Assembly (NCBI GenBank): GCA_035650475.1
Contig: DASRHP010000006.1
Location: 392,482-456,481, forward strand
Direction: 5' to 3'
Source: Candidatus Binataceae bacterium
GTDB taxonomy: Bacteria; Desulfobacterota; Binatia; Binatales; Binataceae
DNA: 64,000 nt
Below, piece by piece: positions 43,557-52,542 of this stretch. Position 1 is the stretch's first letter; each line of letters starts with the position of its first letter. A program made the position numbers and the translations under genes. The notes under the pieces are model-generated. The model had not been told where the DNA came from and ran no database searches. It saw nothing but the letters and a program-made list of their open reading frames with translations.

Positions 43557-44518
43557 CGCCGCAAGTCAGCATCTGCCTGACCACCTACAATCGGGCCGAC
43601 TCGCTGGGCCGCATCCTTGCGGGCTTGCGCGAGCAGAGCTTCGCTGACTTCGAGCTGATCGTGAGCGATAACTGCTCCGGCGATCGGACCCCCGAAGTGG
43701 TCGCGGCCTGCGCGGCTCGCGACCGGCGGCTGCGATATCGGCGGAATTCGCGCAATTTGGGGATGCCGGGAAATATTAACGCGGCGATCGCCGAGGCAAA
43801 AGGCTCCTACATCGCGATCCTGCATGACGACGACATCTACCGTCCGGATCTGATTGCGCAATGGAAGAGTGCTCTCGACGCGAATCCTGAAGCCCCGTTT
43901 GTCTTCAACGACTACGAAAGCCTGCTTCCTTCCGGCAAACATCGCCTTTATCGCGCCACCGCCGGGCGAGCCCTGCCGGGGGCGGCGATTGCCCGCTACT
44001 ATTTTTCGACCTTCAGCTCGTGCGTGTGGGGCACGGTGATGTTGCGGCGGGAAGAGTTCGAGGCGGCCGGTCCTTTCGATGCGCAATTCGGCATCGCGAG
44101 CGATGTCGATCTCTGGCTCACGCTCGCCTGCGGCAGAGATGTGGCTTACGTTCCTGAACCGCTCATCACGCTGGCGTCGGACGGGGAGGAGCGACCATAC
44201 ATTGGCTATCCCTGGCAGCAGCTATTCTGGGCCCTCGGGACGTATCGGCGCGCGCTAGACCGGTATCGGCATCTGATGCCGGACGAAGTGGATGAGCATG
44301 CGCGGAGGCTGCCGGGAAAATTCCGCAGGAAATGGATACGCCGGATCGGCGAGCTGGTAAAGCGGCGGAAATGGCGCGAGGTGCGGGAGGGGCTGTCGCT
44401 CTGCCGCGATTCGCCCGATCCGCCGCTGCGTTCTCTGAGCCGGATATGCATGGCAACCGCGCCGCTTCCCTCTTGGTACAGTCCAGGCCTCTGGCTGCCG
44501 TTGACGAAAAACGAATAG
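43553..44518 (+). CDS. GT2 glycosyltransferase
   Basis: A 321-residue GT-A family 2 glycosyltransferase. The nucleotide-binding N-terminus is VSICLTTYNRADSLGRILAGL, followed by FELIVSDNCSGDRT. The metal-binding DxD element is ILHDDDIYRPDLIAQW, and the acceptor region contains FGIASDVDLWLTLACGRDV. GTG at 43553 overlaps the flippase stop. The C-terminal part is arginine-rich and could lie on the membrane surface. Donor and acceptor are not identifiable. Confidence 0.86.
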   Translation: MTPQVSICLTTYNRADSLGRILAGLREQSFADFELIVSDNCSGDRTPEVVAACAARDRRLRYRRNSRNLGMPGNINAAIAEAKGSYIAILHDDDIYRPDLIAQWKSALDANPEAPFVFNDYESLLPSGKHRLYRATAGRALPGAAIARYYFSTFSSCVWGTVMLRREEFEAAGPFDAQFGIASDVDLWLTLACGRDVAYVPEPLITLASDGEERPYIGYPWQQLFWALGTYRRALDRYRHLMPDEVDEHARRLPGKFRRKWIRRIGELVKRRKWREVREGLSLCRDSPDPPLRSLSRICMATAPLPSWYSPGLWLPLTKNE

Positions 44519-44643
44519 CAGTCCCCGATCGCGCGCGGCGAACGATCCGGCCCAGCAGGGCCGATGGAGTTGCGTTCGCGCCGCGCTTAATCGCCGCATA
44601 GTCAAAATCGAGCGCCGACCTTAATCGCATCTGACCCACAACC

Positions 44644-45414
44644 ATGAAGGTCGTGATACTTGCGGGAGGCATGGGGACCCGGCTTCGCGAGGAGACTGAA
44701 TATCGGCCGAAACCGATGGTGCAGATTGGGGGCCGGCCAATCCTGTGGCACATCATGAAGATCTACGCCCTTTACGGGTGCACCGATTTCGTGGTGTGCC
44801 TGGGTTACAAAGGGGACGTGATTCGCGATTACTTCCTCAATTACGAGAGCCGGCATTGCGACGTCACAGTGACCCTCGGCTGCGGGCGCGTTGAATACCA
44901 TGGCAGGCACGACGAAGACGGCTGGCGGGTGACCATGGCCGAAACCGGCGACAAGACGATGACCGGCGGACGCCTCCGGCGAGTTGCCGGGTACGTCGGC
45001 GGGTCGGCCTTCATGGCCACATATGGCGACGGCGTCGCCGACGTGGACCTCGATGCGCTGGTGAGATTTCATCGGCGCGAAGGCAAACTGGCAACGGTCA
45101 CGGCGGTGCGCCCCTCGTCGCGCTACGGCGAACTCGCGATCGACAACGGGCGGGTCACCCTTTTCCGGGAAAAGCCGCAGGTCAATCAGGGTTGGATCAA
45201 CGGCGGCTTCTTTGTGTTCGAACCGGCCGTCCTCGATTTTATCCGCGGCGACGGCGACACGCTCGAGGCCGGTCTGCTGTCGCGGCTGGCCGAACAGGGG
45301 GAACTCGCGGTCTATCAGCACACCGGTTTCTGGCAATGCATGGACACCTACCGCGAAAAGCAGCAGCTCGAAGAGCTGTGGGCGAACGGAAAAGCGCCGT
45401 GGAGGCGATGGTAG
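44644..45414 (+). CDS. rfbF: Glucose-1-phosphate cytidylyltransferase
   Basis: RfbF makes CDP-glucose from CTP and glucose-1-phosphate, entering the CDP-3,6-dideoxyhexose or CDP-branched-sugar routes. The 256-residue protein is a full-length match: [40 protein letters not shown], the middle [24 protein letters not shown] block and [10 protein letters not shown]. The donor-specific lysine and glutamate blocks are present. It heads a run with an SDR, a C-methyltransferase, an RmlC-like epimerase and another SDR. The CDP-glucose 4,6-dehydratase that normally follows is not seen. Confidence 0.93.
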   Translation: MKVVILAGGMGTRLREETEYRPKPMVQIGGRPILWHIMKIYALYGCTDFVVCLGYKGDVIRDYFLNYESRHCDVTVTLGCGRVEYHGRHDEDGWRVTMAETGDKTMTGGRLRRVAGYVGGSAFMATYGDGVADVDLDALVRFHRREGKLATVTAVRPSSRYGELAIDNGRVTLFREKPQVNQGWINGGFFVFEPAVLDFIRGDGDTLEAGLLSRLAEQGELAVYQHTGFWQCMDTYREKQQLEELWANGKAPWRRW

Positions 45415-46529
45415 TGACCGGCTCGAAGGCGCCGTGGAAGGTTCTGGTCACCGGCCACGCCGGCTATATCGGCTCGGTCATGGTTCGCGTGTTGATGGCT
45501 GCGGGACACAGCGTAACCGGCTGCGACACCGGATACTTCGAGGGCTGCGAATTCGGCGACGGCCATTGCCAGCTCCCCGCGCTGCGCCGGGATATTCGCG
45601 ATCTCGACGAAAGTACGCTGGCCGGCTTTGACGCGGTTGTGCATCTCGCTGCGCTGAGCAATGACCCCTTGGGCGAGCTCAATCGTGAGCTCACTCTGGA
45701 GATCAACTATCTGGCCTCGGTGCGGCTGGCCCGGCTCGCCAAGGACGCCGGGGTAAAGCGCTTTCTGTTCTCTTCGTCGTGCAGCATATACGGAGCCGCA
45801 GGGGACGAAACCCTGACCGAGACCGCGCCGCTCAAGCCCTTGACCGCCTACGCCGAGTCCAAGGTGCGCACCGAGGAGGCGCTGGACAAGCTGGCGGGGG
45901 ACGGTTTCTCACCGATCTACTTGCGCAACGCCACCGCCTACGGCTTCTCGCCGCGGCTGCGCGCGGATCTCGTCCTGAACAACCTTTGCTGCTGGGGCTA
46001 CACGACCGGCGCGATCCGCATCATGAGCGACGGCACGCCGTGGCGCCCAGTGGTGCACGTCGAGGATATCTGTTGCGCGTTCGCCGCCGCCCTGGAGGCG
46101 CCGGCGGCGGCGGTGCACAACCGGGCCTTCAATGTTGGACGCGACAGCGAAAACTACCGGATTCGCGACCTGGCCGAGATCGTCCGCGCGCTGCTCCCAG
46201 GATGCAGGGTTGAATACGCCGGCACGGCCGGTCGCGACCCGCGCAACTACCGGGTTGATTTCACCCGCATCGGTCGCGAGCTGCCCGCCTACCGGCCGCG
46301 ATGGACGGCGCACCATGGGGCCCAGGAGATCATCGCGCACTGCCGGCGCAATGGGATGACCGAGTCGGCCTTTCAGGGCTGGCGATTCACGCGCCTGGCG
46401 CAGCTGAAACGGTTGATCGACGCGGACCGGCTCGATTCGGCCTTGCGCTGGCGTGAAGGCGCGCCCGCCGCCGCATACTCCGACCGCGTTTACGCTGACC
46501 ACCGTCGCGGCCGCCGCCGCGCGAGCTAG
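45408..46529 (+). CDS. NAD-dependent epimerase/dehydratase-like SDR of the CDP-sugar branch
   Basis: Extended SDR, 373 residues. The Rossmann motif is [16 protein letters not shown], the catalytic region is [16 protein letters not shown] with Y-A-E-S-K ([12 protein letters not shown]), and [19 protein letters not shown] and HVEDICCAF complete the fold. The active site carries SSC rather than the Thr-Asp-Glu/Lys of canonical 4,6-dehydratases, so it looks like an epimerase or reductase. ATG at 45408, after GGAGG, overlaps the rfbF stop by seven bases. The arginine-rich C-terminal stretch is unusual. A non-canonical dehydratase role cannot be excluded. Confidence 0.85.
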   Translation: MVVTGSKAPWKVLVTGHAGYIGSVMVRVLMAAGHSVTGCDTGYFEGCEFGDGHCQLPALRRDIRDLDESTLAGFDAVVHLAALSNDPLGELNRELTLEINYLASVRLARLAKDAGVKRFLFSSSCSIYGAAGDETLTETAPLKPLTAYAESKVRTEEALDKLAGDGFSPIYLRNATAYGFSPRLRADLVLNNLCCWGYTTGAIRIMSDGTPWRPVVHVEDICCAFAAALEAPAAAVHNRAFNVGRDSENYRIRDLAEIVRALLPGCRVEYAGTAGRDPRNYRVDFTRIGRELPAYRPRWTAHHGAQEIIAHCRRNGMTESAFQGWRFTRLAQLKRLIDADRLDSALRWREGAPAAAYSDRVYADHRRGRRRAS

Positions 46530-46537
46530 TCGAGGTC

Positions 46538-47779
46538 ATGCCGGAGCCATCCGACCGCAAGTGCCTGGGCTGCGGAGTTGCGTCGCCCGAAATCTTTCTC
46601 GATTTGGGACGAATGCCTTTGGCAAATGCCTACCTGCATTCCGAGGCGGATTCGGAGCGCGAGGAAAGGTTCCCTCTGGCGGTGGCTTACTGCGGACGAT
46701 GCCATCTGGTCCAGTTGTCGGAGACCGTTGCGCCGGAAAAGATGTTCTCCGACTATGCCTACTTTTCTTCCTATTCGGACAGCTTCCTCGCGCATGCGCG
46801 AAAGATGGCCGAATCCCACATCGAACGCTTCAACCTGGGGCCGACGAGCCGCGTGCTCGAAATCGGCAGCAATGACGGCTACCTGCTGCAGTATTTCAAG
46901 CGACGCGGTATCGAGGTTTTGGGGGTTGATCCTGCCGCTAATATCGCAGCCGCCGCGAATCGCAAAGGATTGCCCACGCTTTGCAGGTTTTTCAACTCGG
47001 ACACTGCGGCGGAGATTGTCTTGAAGCAGGGCAGGGCCGATTTGATGATCGGCAACAACGTTCTCGCTCACGTTCCCCGGATCAACGATTTCCTGGGCGC
47101 GGTGGGGGCATGCCTGGAACGCGATGGTGTCGCAGCGTTCGAATTTCCCTATCTGCGCGAACTGCTGGACAAGACCGAATTCGACACCATCTATCACGAG
47201 CATGTTTTCTACTATTCGCTGAGTGCAATCGAAAATCTCGCGCGGCGCGCCGAGCTCGAGCTGTTCGACGTCGTCCGTCAGCCGGTCCATGGCGGCTCGC
47301 TGCGCGTTTTCCTGCAGCATCCCGGGGTCCGCCCTGTTGAAGGACGCGTCGAGCGGATGTTGAATCAGGAACAGGAGAGCGGTCTGACGCGCTTTGCGCA
47401 TTACGCGTCATTTGGCCAACGGGTTCTCGTCCTCAAAGAGCAACTGCTCTCGACGCTTCGCGCCATCAGCCGGGCCGGCAAGCGCATCGCGGCCTACGGC
47501 GCCCCGGCCAAGGGTAATACCTTGCTGAACTACTGCGGCATCGGGCGCGACTTGCTGGAGTTCACGGTCGATCGCAGTCCGCATAAGCAGGGGATGCTTC
47601 TTCCCGGTTCACATCTGCCGATTCTGCCACCGCAAGAATTGCTCGCGCGAAAGCCCGACTACGCGCTGATCCTTCCCTGGAATATCGCTGATGAAATAAT
47701 CCGTCAGCAGGTTAATTATCTGGCGGCCGGCGGAAGGTTTATTTCGCCTGTTCCCGAGCCGACGATTCTGACCTATTGA
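46538..47779 (+). CDS. Sugar C-methyltransferase (TylC3/TcaB9-like)
   Basis: A 413-residue methyltransferase with the three-domain layout of deoxysugar C-3-methyltransferases. The N-terminal zinc ribbon has C9, C12, C52 and C55 (KCLGCG and YCGRCH). The SAM domain has VLEIGSNDGYLLQYF near residue 106 and the catalytic block EFDTIYHEHVFYYS. The C-terminal domain has GAPAKGNTLLNYCG. Relatives TylC3 and TcaB9 add a methyl branch to a 4-keto sugar nucleotide. Here the RfbF neighbour suggests a CDP-linked keto sugar. This supports a branched C-methyl sugar in the polymer. Confidence 0.88.
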   Translation: MPEPSDRKCLGCGVASPEIFLDLGRMPLANAYLHSEADSEREERFPLAVAYCGRCHLVQLSETVAPEKMFSDYAYFSSYSDSFLAHARKMAESHIERFNLGPTSRVLEIGSNDGYLLQYFKRRGIEVLGVDPAANIAAAANRKGLPTLCRFFNSDTAAEIVLKQGRADLMIGNNVLAHVPRINDFLGAVGACLERDGVAAFEFPYLRELLDKTEFDTIYHEHVFYYSLSAIENLARRAELELFDVVRQPVHGGSLRVFLQHPGVRPVEGRVERMLNQEQESGLTRFAHYASFGQRVLVLKEQLLSTLRAISRAGKRIAAYGAPAKGNTLLNYCGIGRDLLEFTVDRSPHKQGMLLPGSHLPILPPQELLARKPDYALILPWNIADEIIRQQVNYLAAGGRFISPVPEPTILTY

Positions 47780-47807
47780 GTCTGGCGCAGGAGGAATCAG
47801 TTGGGAG

Positions 47808-48338
47808 ATGGAATTCAAGGAGACGGCCGTGGCCGGAGCATTCGTGGTCGCCCCCGAACGGCTCGACGACGAACGGGGTTTTTTCGCGCGCACGTTCTGC
47901 CGGCGCGAATTCGCACAGCGGGGTCTGAATCCGCAGGTGTCGCAATCGAGCGTCTCCTTCAATCCCAAGCGCGGCACCCTGCGCGGGCTTCACTACCAGG
48001 CGCCGCCGCATGCTGAATGCAAGCTCGTGCGATGCACGCGCGGGGCGATCTTTGACGTGATTATCGATCTGCGGCCGCACTCGCCGAGTTATCGGCGATG
48101 GGCGGCGACCGAGCTCAGCGCGCAAAACCACCGGCTGATCTACATCCCCGAGGGCATTGCGCACGGCTTCCTCACGTTGGCCGACGACTGCGAAGTGTTC
48201 TACGAAATCTCCGAATCTTACCATCCCGAGTGCACGCGCGGCGTGCGCTGGAACGACCCCGCCTTTCACGTCAGATGGCCCTTCCCGCCCGCGCTGATGT
48301 CCGAGCGCGACCGCAGCTACCCGGACTTCGCGGAATGA
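47808..48338 (+). CDS. RmlC-type sugar nucleotide 3,5-epimerase
   Basis: A cupin-fold epimerase of 176 residues similar to dTDP-4-dehydrorhamnose 3,5-epimerase. Key residues are H62 in GTLRGLHYQ, K72 in CKLVRC, and Y132 in EVFYEISE, corresponding to H63, K73 and Y133 of typical RmlC. No RmlA, RmlB or RmlD genes accompany it, so it probably acts on the CDP-linked keto sugar of this branch and not in rhamnose synthesis. AGGAGG lies upstream. Its stop overlaps the next SDR start (ATGA). Confidence 0.9.
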   Translation: MEFKETAVAGAFVVAPERLDDERGFFARTFCRREFAQRGLNPQVSQSSVSFNPKRGTLRGLHYQAPPHAECKLVRCTRGAIFDVIIDLRPHSPSYRRWAATELSAQNHRLIYIPEGIAHGFLTLADDCEVFYEISESYHPECTRGVRWNDPAFHVRWPFPPALMSERDRSYPDFAE

Positions 48339-49252
48339 AGCGGGTCCTGGTCACGGGCGCCGGCGGATTCATCGGACGCCATTGCGTGCCGCGTTTGATC
48401 CGCCGCGGCTTCGAGGTCCATGCGGTTTCTCGCCGCGGCGCCCCGATCGCCGCGTCGGATGCGCACTGGCACGCCTGCGACCTGCTCGACGCCGAGCAGC
48501 TTGCGCAGTTGATGGCGCAGGTGCGACCCGAGGGGCTTATTCACTTCGCGTGGGAGACCACGCCGGCTGAGTATCGGACCTCTGTGGAGAATCTGCGATG
48601 GCTGCGGGCAAGTATCGCGCTGGTCGAGGAGTTTGCGCGCTGCGGCGGCCGGCGGCTGGTCGTCGCGGGAACCTGCGCAGAGTACGATTGGCGCTGCGGC
48701 TTTCTCTCCGAAGGGATAACCGCGCTCAGGCCTGCCACGCTTTACGGCGTGTGCAAGAACCGTTTGCGCGAAGCGGTCGAGGCACTCGCCGAGGCGGCGG
48801 CGCTGAGCTGGGCGTGGGGGCGCATTTTCCATCTCTATGGGCCCTGCGAGGCGCCCGAGCGCCTGGTGGCGTCGGTCATCCGCGAGCTACTGGCGGGCGG
48901 GCGCGCGCGCTGCACCAGCGGTTTGCAGGTGCGCGACTACCTCGCCGTTCAGGACGCGGCTGAGGCCTTTGCCGTGTTGTTCGACAGCGACGTTAAGGGG
49001 CCGATCAACGTCGCTTCCGGCCAGCCGGTCTCGGTTCGTGGTCTAATTCGCATGATCGGCCGTCAGCTCGACCTGGTCGATCGCATCGAATTCGGCGCGC
49101 TCTCTTGCGGTCCCGAGGAACCGCCGCTGCTGGTGGCCGACGTCCGCCGCCTTTGCGACGAGGTCGGTTGGAGGCCCAAATGGTCGCGCGCGGAAGGCCT
49201 CGCAGAGGCCATCCGCTGGTGGCGCGAAAGTGCCCAGGTGCGCCCTGGCTAA
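48335..49252 (+). CDS. SDR reductase/epimerase of the CDP-sugar branch
   Basis: A 305-residue extended SDR. The N-terminus is VLVTGAGGFIGRHCVPRL and the active site is VVAGTCAEYDWR with Y-G-V-C-K (LYGVCKNRLREA). The wall DYLAVQDAAEAFAVLF is typical of nucleotide-sugar reductases. In branched-sugar pathways a last SDR reduces the 4-keto group after methylation and epimerisation, which would be this gene's likely role. Canonical 4,6-dehydratase residues are absent. ATG at 48335 overlaps the preceding stop codon. Confidence 0.85.
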   Translation: MKRVLVTGAGGFIGRHCVPRLIRRGFEVHAVSRRGAPIAASDAHWHACDLLDAEQLAQLMAQVRPEGLIHFAWETTPAEYRTSVENLRWLRASIALVEEFARCGGRRLVVAGTCAEYDWRCGFLSEGITALRPATLYGVCKNRLREAVEALAEAAALSWAWGRIFHLYGPCEAPERLVASVIRELLAGGRARCTSGLQVRDYLAVQDAAEAFAVLFDSDVKGPINVASGQPVSVRGLIRMIGRQLDLVDRIEFGALSCGPEEPPLLVADVRRLCDEVGWRPKWSRAEGLAEAIRWWRESAQVRPG

Positions 49253-49326
49253 TTTGCCGCGGCGGGGTAGCTGACGCCCTTCGAGCAAACGCGCCCCTCG
49301 AGGTCTTGAGAGCGCTGCAGGCTCGT

Positions 49327-49355
49327 GTCTGCCGCCGGCAAGCCTGCGGCAAGAC
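49327..49355 (+). repeat. Hairpin in the gap before a GT4 gene
   Basis: GTCTGCCGC (49327-49335) pairs with GCGGC plus AGAC (49346-49350 and 49352-49355) with one bulged A, around a ten-base loop. There is no T-run. It lies in one of the few gaps of the locus (49253-49379) and may be a processing site or attenuator. Confidence 0.35.
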
Positions 49356-49379
49356 AGAGAAGGACGCCTGTCGGAAGCT

Positions 49380-50537
49380 TTGCAGGTCTGCATCGGCAGC
49401 TTCGGACGGTTTCATACCTTTGAGCTGGCGCGGCAACTACAACGCCGGGGCCGCTTGCGGCGGATGTACACCGCCTACCCGCGATGGAAGGTCGATCGTC
49501 TGCCGCGGTCGAAAGTGAGCACCTTTCCGTGGCTGCTGACTCCGATGATGGCCGTGGATGCGCTCAGCCGCTCACCCGTCCTCAACTATCACGCGATCAC
49601 CAGCTTCGATCACTGGATGGCGCGGCGAATCGAGCCGTGCGAGGTGTTCCATTCGCTATCGTCTTATGCGGTGCAGAGTCATCAGGCGGCGAAGAATCGG
49701 TATGGCGCCCTGACCGTGTGCGATCGCGGCTCGTCTCATATCCTTTATCAGGAGAGCATCGTCGGCCACGAATACGAGCTTCAGGGCATGCCCTTTCGCG
49801 GATTCTCGCGGCGCGGAGTGGAGCGCGAGCTTTGGGAGTATGCGAACTGCGACCTGATCTTCGTGCCCAGCAGCTTTGCCTACCGAACCTTTGTGGCGCA
49901 GGGCGTGCCGGAATCCAAGCTGCGTCTTAATCCGTTCGGCGCCGATCTGAACCGGTTTCATCCGGTGCCCAGACAAGACGACGTATTCCGCGTCGTGTAC
50001 GTGGGAGCCCTCAGCATTCGCAAAGGGATCCCTTACTTGCTGGAGGCATTGGCGCCGCTTTCACTGCCCAGGTTCGAGATCTGGTTGATTGGCCCGCGCA
50101 TGCCGGAAACGAAACGCTTGCTTGCCAGATATGAAGGGCGCTTTCGCTATCTTGGTGTAATCTCGAACGGGCAGCTTTTCCGCTACTACAGTCAGTGCTC
50201 GGTCTTCGTGATCGCCTCGATCGAAGAAGGGCTGGCCATGGTGCAGCCTCAGGCCATGGCGTGCGGGCTGCCGATTGTAGCTACGACGAACACCGGGGCC
50301 GAGGATCTTATTACCGACGGCGTCGAAGGCTTCATCGTTGCGATTCGCGACCCCCAGGCGATTCGCGACCGAGTCCTTCGTCTCTATCGCGATCCCGATC
50401 TGCGTGACGAGATGGCGCGTGCGGCGAAACGCCGTATCGAATCGATCAATGGTTGGGACGATTTCGGCGAGCGCGCGATATCGAGTTACCGCGCGGCACT
50501 GCAAGGAAAAACTGACGACGCGGGAAAGGCCGAGTGA
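49380..50537 (+). CDS. GT4/GT1-type glycosyltransferase
   Basis: A 385-residue GT-B glycosyltransferase. The acceptor half begins VCIGSFGRFHTFELARQLQR. The donor half has LRLNPFGADLNRFHPVPR, VVYVGALSIRKGIPYLLEAL and the EX7E-type block SIEEGLAMVQPQAMACGLP. TTG at 49380 is the start because the family N-terminus begins there. It lies directly between the CDP-sugar set and the sulfotransferase. The sugar it adds is unknown. Confidence 0.87.
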   Translation: MQVCIGSFGRFHTFELARQLQRRGRLRRMYTAYPRWKVDRLPRSKVSTFPWLLTPMMAVDALSRSPVLNYHAITSFDHWMARRIEPCEVFHSLSSYAVQSHQAAKNRYGALTVCDRGSSHILYQESIVGHEYELQGMPFRGFSRRGVERELWEYANCDLIFVPSSFAYRTFVAQGVPESKLRLNPFGADLNRFHPVPRQDDVFRVVYVGALSIRKGIPYLLEALAPLSLPRFEIWLIGPRMPETKRLLARYEGRFRYLGVISNGQLFRYYSQCSVFVIASIEEGLAMVQPQAMACGLPIVATTNTGAEDLITDGVEGFIVAIRDPQAIRDRVLRLYRDPDLRDEMARAAKRRIESINGWDDFGERAISSYRAALQGKTDDAGKAE

Positions 50538-50544
50538 CGGTCAG

Positions 50545-51552
50545 ATGAATGCGCTGCCCAACTTCTTCATTATCGGCGCGCGCCGGTGCGGCACCACGGC
50601 GCTGGCGCAGTACCTCGCGGAGCATCCGGCGATTTTATTCTATCCGACCGAGCCCAACTTCTTCTGCCCCGACGTCGAGCTGGAGCCGCGCGACCGGGCG
50701 AGCGAAGCGGAATATTACGGCTTTTTCGCGGCCGCGCGACCGCAGCATCTGGCGCTCGGCGAAAAGTCGGTGACCTACATGAACTCGACGGTCGCCGCCG
50801 GCCGGATTTTTCGCTTGCAGCCGGGTGCTCGTTTCATCGCCATCGTCCGCAACCCGCTCGAGATGGCGTACTCCTGGTACGTGTGGAACCGCCGGCGCGC
50901 GTTCGAACCCGCCCCGACCTTCGAGCAGGCGTGGAGACTGCAGGTCGAACGGAAGGCCGGGCGGGCGGTGCCTCACAACTGTCCGACGCCCTCCTTTCTG
51001 CAGTACGGCGAGTTGTGTCGGGTGGGCGCCCAGCTTCAGCGCTGGTACGAACAGGTGCCCGCCGAGCATCTTCGGCTGGTGCTATTCGAGGACTTCGCCG
51101 CCGCGCCGGCAGACATATACGAGGATACGCTTCGCTTTCTGGGTCTCCCCTCTGACGGCCGCGAGCACTTTCCCATCGTCAACGAAGGGATATATCCGCG
51201 CTCGGTCCGCCTGCAGCGCTTGCTCCTGCTCGCCAGGCGTGGTTCGCAGGGGCTCAAGCGGGCACTCGGCGTGGAGCGCGGATTCGGCGCTCTGTCGAAA
51301 GTCGAAGCGGCGCTTGCCACGCCCCGCCTGCCGCTGTCTCCCACTTTCAGGGCCGAACTGGCGGAGTTCTTCGCCGCCGACGTCGCCCTTGTATCCCGGC
51401 TTGCCGGGCGCGACCTGTCGTATTGGCTTGGCGCCGGAGCCGGCGCTCCCGGGGGCGGGTCGAGCAAAGATAGACGGGGAGCCTCGCCGCCCGGGGCGGA
51501 GCGCGAGGCACCGCGCAGAAAGCAAGCGCCCCCAAGCTGGCACAAAACGTGA
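50545..51552 (+). CDS. PAPS-dependent sulfotransferase
   Basis: A 335-residue protein transferring a sulfo group from PAPS to a hydroxyl. The 5'-phosphosulfate loop is FIIGARRCGTTALAQYLAEH (about residues 8-27) and the 3'-phosphate block is FIAIVRNPLEMAYSWYVWNRR (near residue 95), both diagnostic of the Sulfotransfer_1/3 fold. A lysine/arginine/proline-rich tail of about 40 residues follows the domain. ATG at 50545. It overlaps the following methyltransferase start (GTGA). Its place among glycosyltransferases suggests a sugar or lipid-linked oligosaccharide acceptor. The APS kinase at 63867 could provide part of its donor. Confidence 0.88.
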   Translation: MNALPNFFIIGARRCGTTALAQYLAEHPAILFYPTEPNFFCPDVELEPRDRASEAEYYGFFAAARPQHLALGEKSVTYMNSTVAAGRIFRLQPGARFIAIVRNPLEMAYSWYVWNRRRAFEPAPTFEQAWRLQVERKAGRAVPHNCPTPSFLQYGELCRVGAQLQRWYEQVPAEHLRLVLFEDFAAAPADIYEDTLRFLGLPSDGREHFPIVNEGIYPRSVRLQRLLLLARRGSQGLKRALGVERGFGALSKVEAALATPRLPLSPTFRAELAEFFAADVALVSRLAGRDLSYWLGAGAGAPGGGSSKDRRGASPPGAEREAPRRKQAPPSWHKT

Positions 51553-52412
51553 CGGTCGCGATCGGAATGCCGCGTGTGCTGGCAGGCAAGCTCCTGTTGG
51601 CGCTGCTTTCGCGCGAACAGGAGTTCCTGAACCGGCGCTTCGTGGAATGGGCGCTCGCCGCCGCGCCAAGGCGCAAGCGAAGAGCGTTGGCTTTGAGGCT
51701 GCTCGCGCTTAGCCCCCATTTCTCGGACCGGCCGTTCGGCGCGGTGCTGAAGCTCGGGGCGTTGGAGCGTGAGTTCGCGCGCAATGCCGCTACTCGGCGG
51801 GCGATTCACGAAGCCCTGATCAGGCCGCGGGTGGCGCCGTCGATGCGCGTGCTGGACTTCGGATGCGGCCCGGGCTATCTGGCCAAGGCGGTCAGCGCCG
51901 ACGTCTCCGAAGTGATCGCTGTCGACGTGTCTCGCGGGGTGATCGCATGCGCCGCGCTGCTCAATCCGGCCTCGAACATTACCTATTCCATCAACCACCG
52001 CTCCGACCTCCGCTTCATCGGGACTTCAAGCATCGACCTGATCTATTCGTTCGCAGTGATTCAGCACCTCGAGACGCGGATCGCCGCCGATTTCTTTCGG
52101 GAGTTTTACCGAGTCCTGCGGCCGGGCGGCCAGACATTGTGCCATCTCGTGCTCGGTCCGGGAGAAGGCGACAGGCGCGAGCTTCGGGGCTGGGAGAAAT
52201 GGCTCAGGCTCAGGCAGGTTCGGCTCGCCCCCGCCGAGGCTGAGCGCATGGCGCGCGATGGCGGTTTCGATCGCGTTCGGCTTGTGCCAATACGCGAGCT
52301 GGCCCGGATCGATGACGACGTGGGCCGCCAGCATCTGATGCTGCTTGAAAAGGCCGTCGGCCCCTCATGGGCGCCTGCCAATGCGCCGGCCGAAAGCGAC
52401 GCCGCCCAGTGA
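51549..52412 (+). CDS. Class I SAM methyltransferase
   Basis: A 287-residue methyltransferase with motif I VLDFGCGPGYLAKAVSAD, motif II VIAVDVSRGVIACA and IDLIYSFAVIQHLETRIA, then FYRVLRPGGQTLCHLVLG as in the Methyltransf_11 group. An N-terminal extension of about 80 residues rich in arginine precedes the domain. GTG at 51549 overlaps the sulfotransferase stop. Its position suggests O-methylation of a polymer sugar, but the substrate is unknown. Confidence 0.82.
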   Translation: MTVAIGMPRVLAGKLLLALLSREQEFLNRRFVEWALAAAPRRKRRALALRLLALSPHFSDRPFGAVLKLGALEREFARNAATRRAIHEALIRPRVAPSMRVLDFGCGPGYLAKAVSADVSEVIAVDVSRGVIACAALLNPASNITYSINHRSDLRFIGTSSIDLIYSFAVIQHLETRIAADFFREFYRVLRPGGQTLCHLVLGPGEGDRRELRGWEKWLRLRQVRLAPAEAERMARDGGFDRVRLVPIRELARIDDDVGRQHLMLLEKAVGPSWAPANAPAESDAAQ

Positions 52413-52542
52413 GGCGGCCCGCGTTCATCGGTTTGCGGCGCGCGAGCAGGCAAAATCCAGTTCCCTATCGGGTGGGAGGCCGGCGCCGGCCGAAGCGAAC
52501 GAAGGCGCAAACGGCGCCCGCGGCGGAAAGAGAAAAGTAGCG

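Noticed and set aside
45408..46529. CDP-glucose 4,6-dehydratase (rfbG)
   Set aside because: The active site has SSC rather than the Thr-Asp-Glu/Lys expected for that family.
47808..48338. Part of a dTDP-rhamnose (rmlABCD) pathway
   Set aside because: No rmlA, rmlB or rmlD gene is present; it stands in an rfbF-headed CDP-sugar set.
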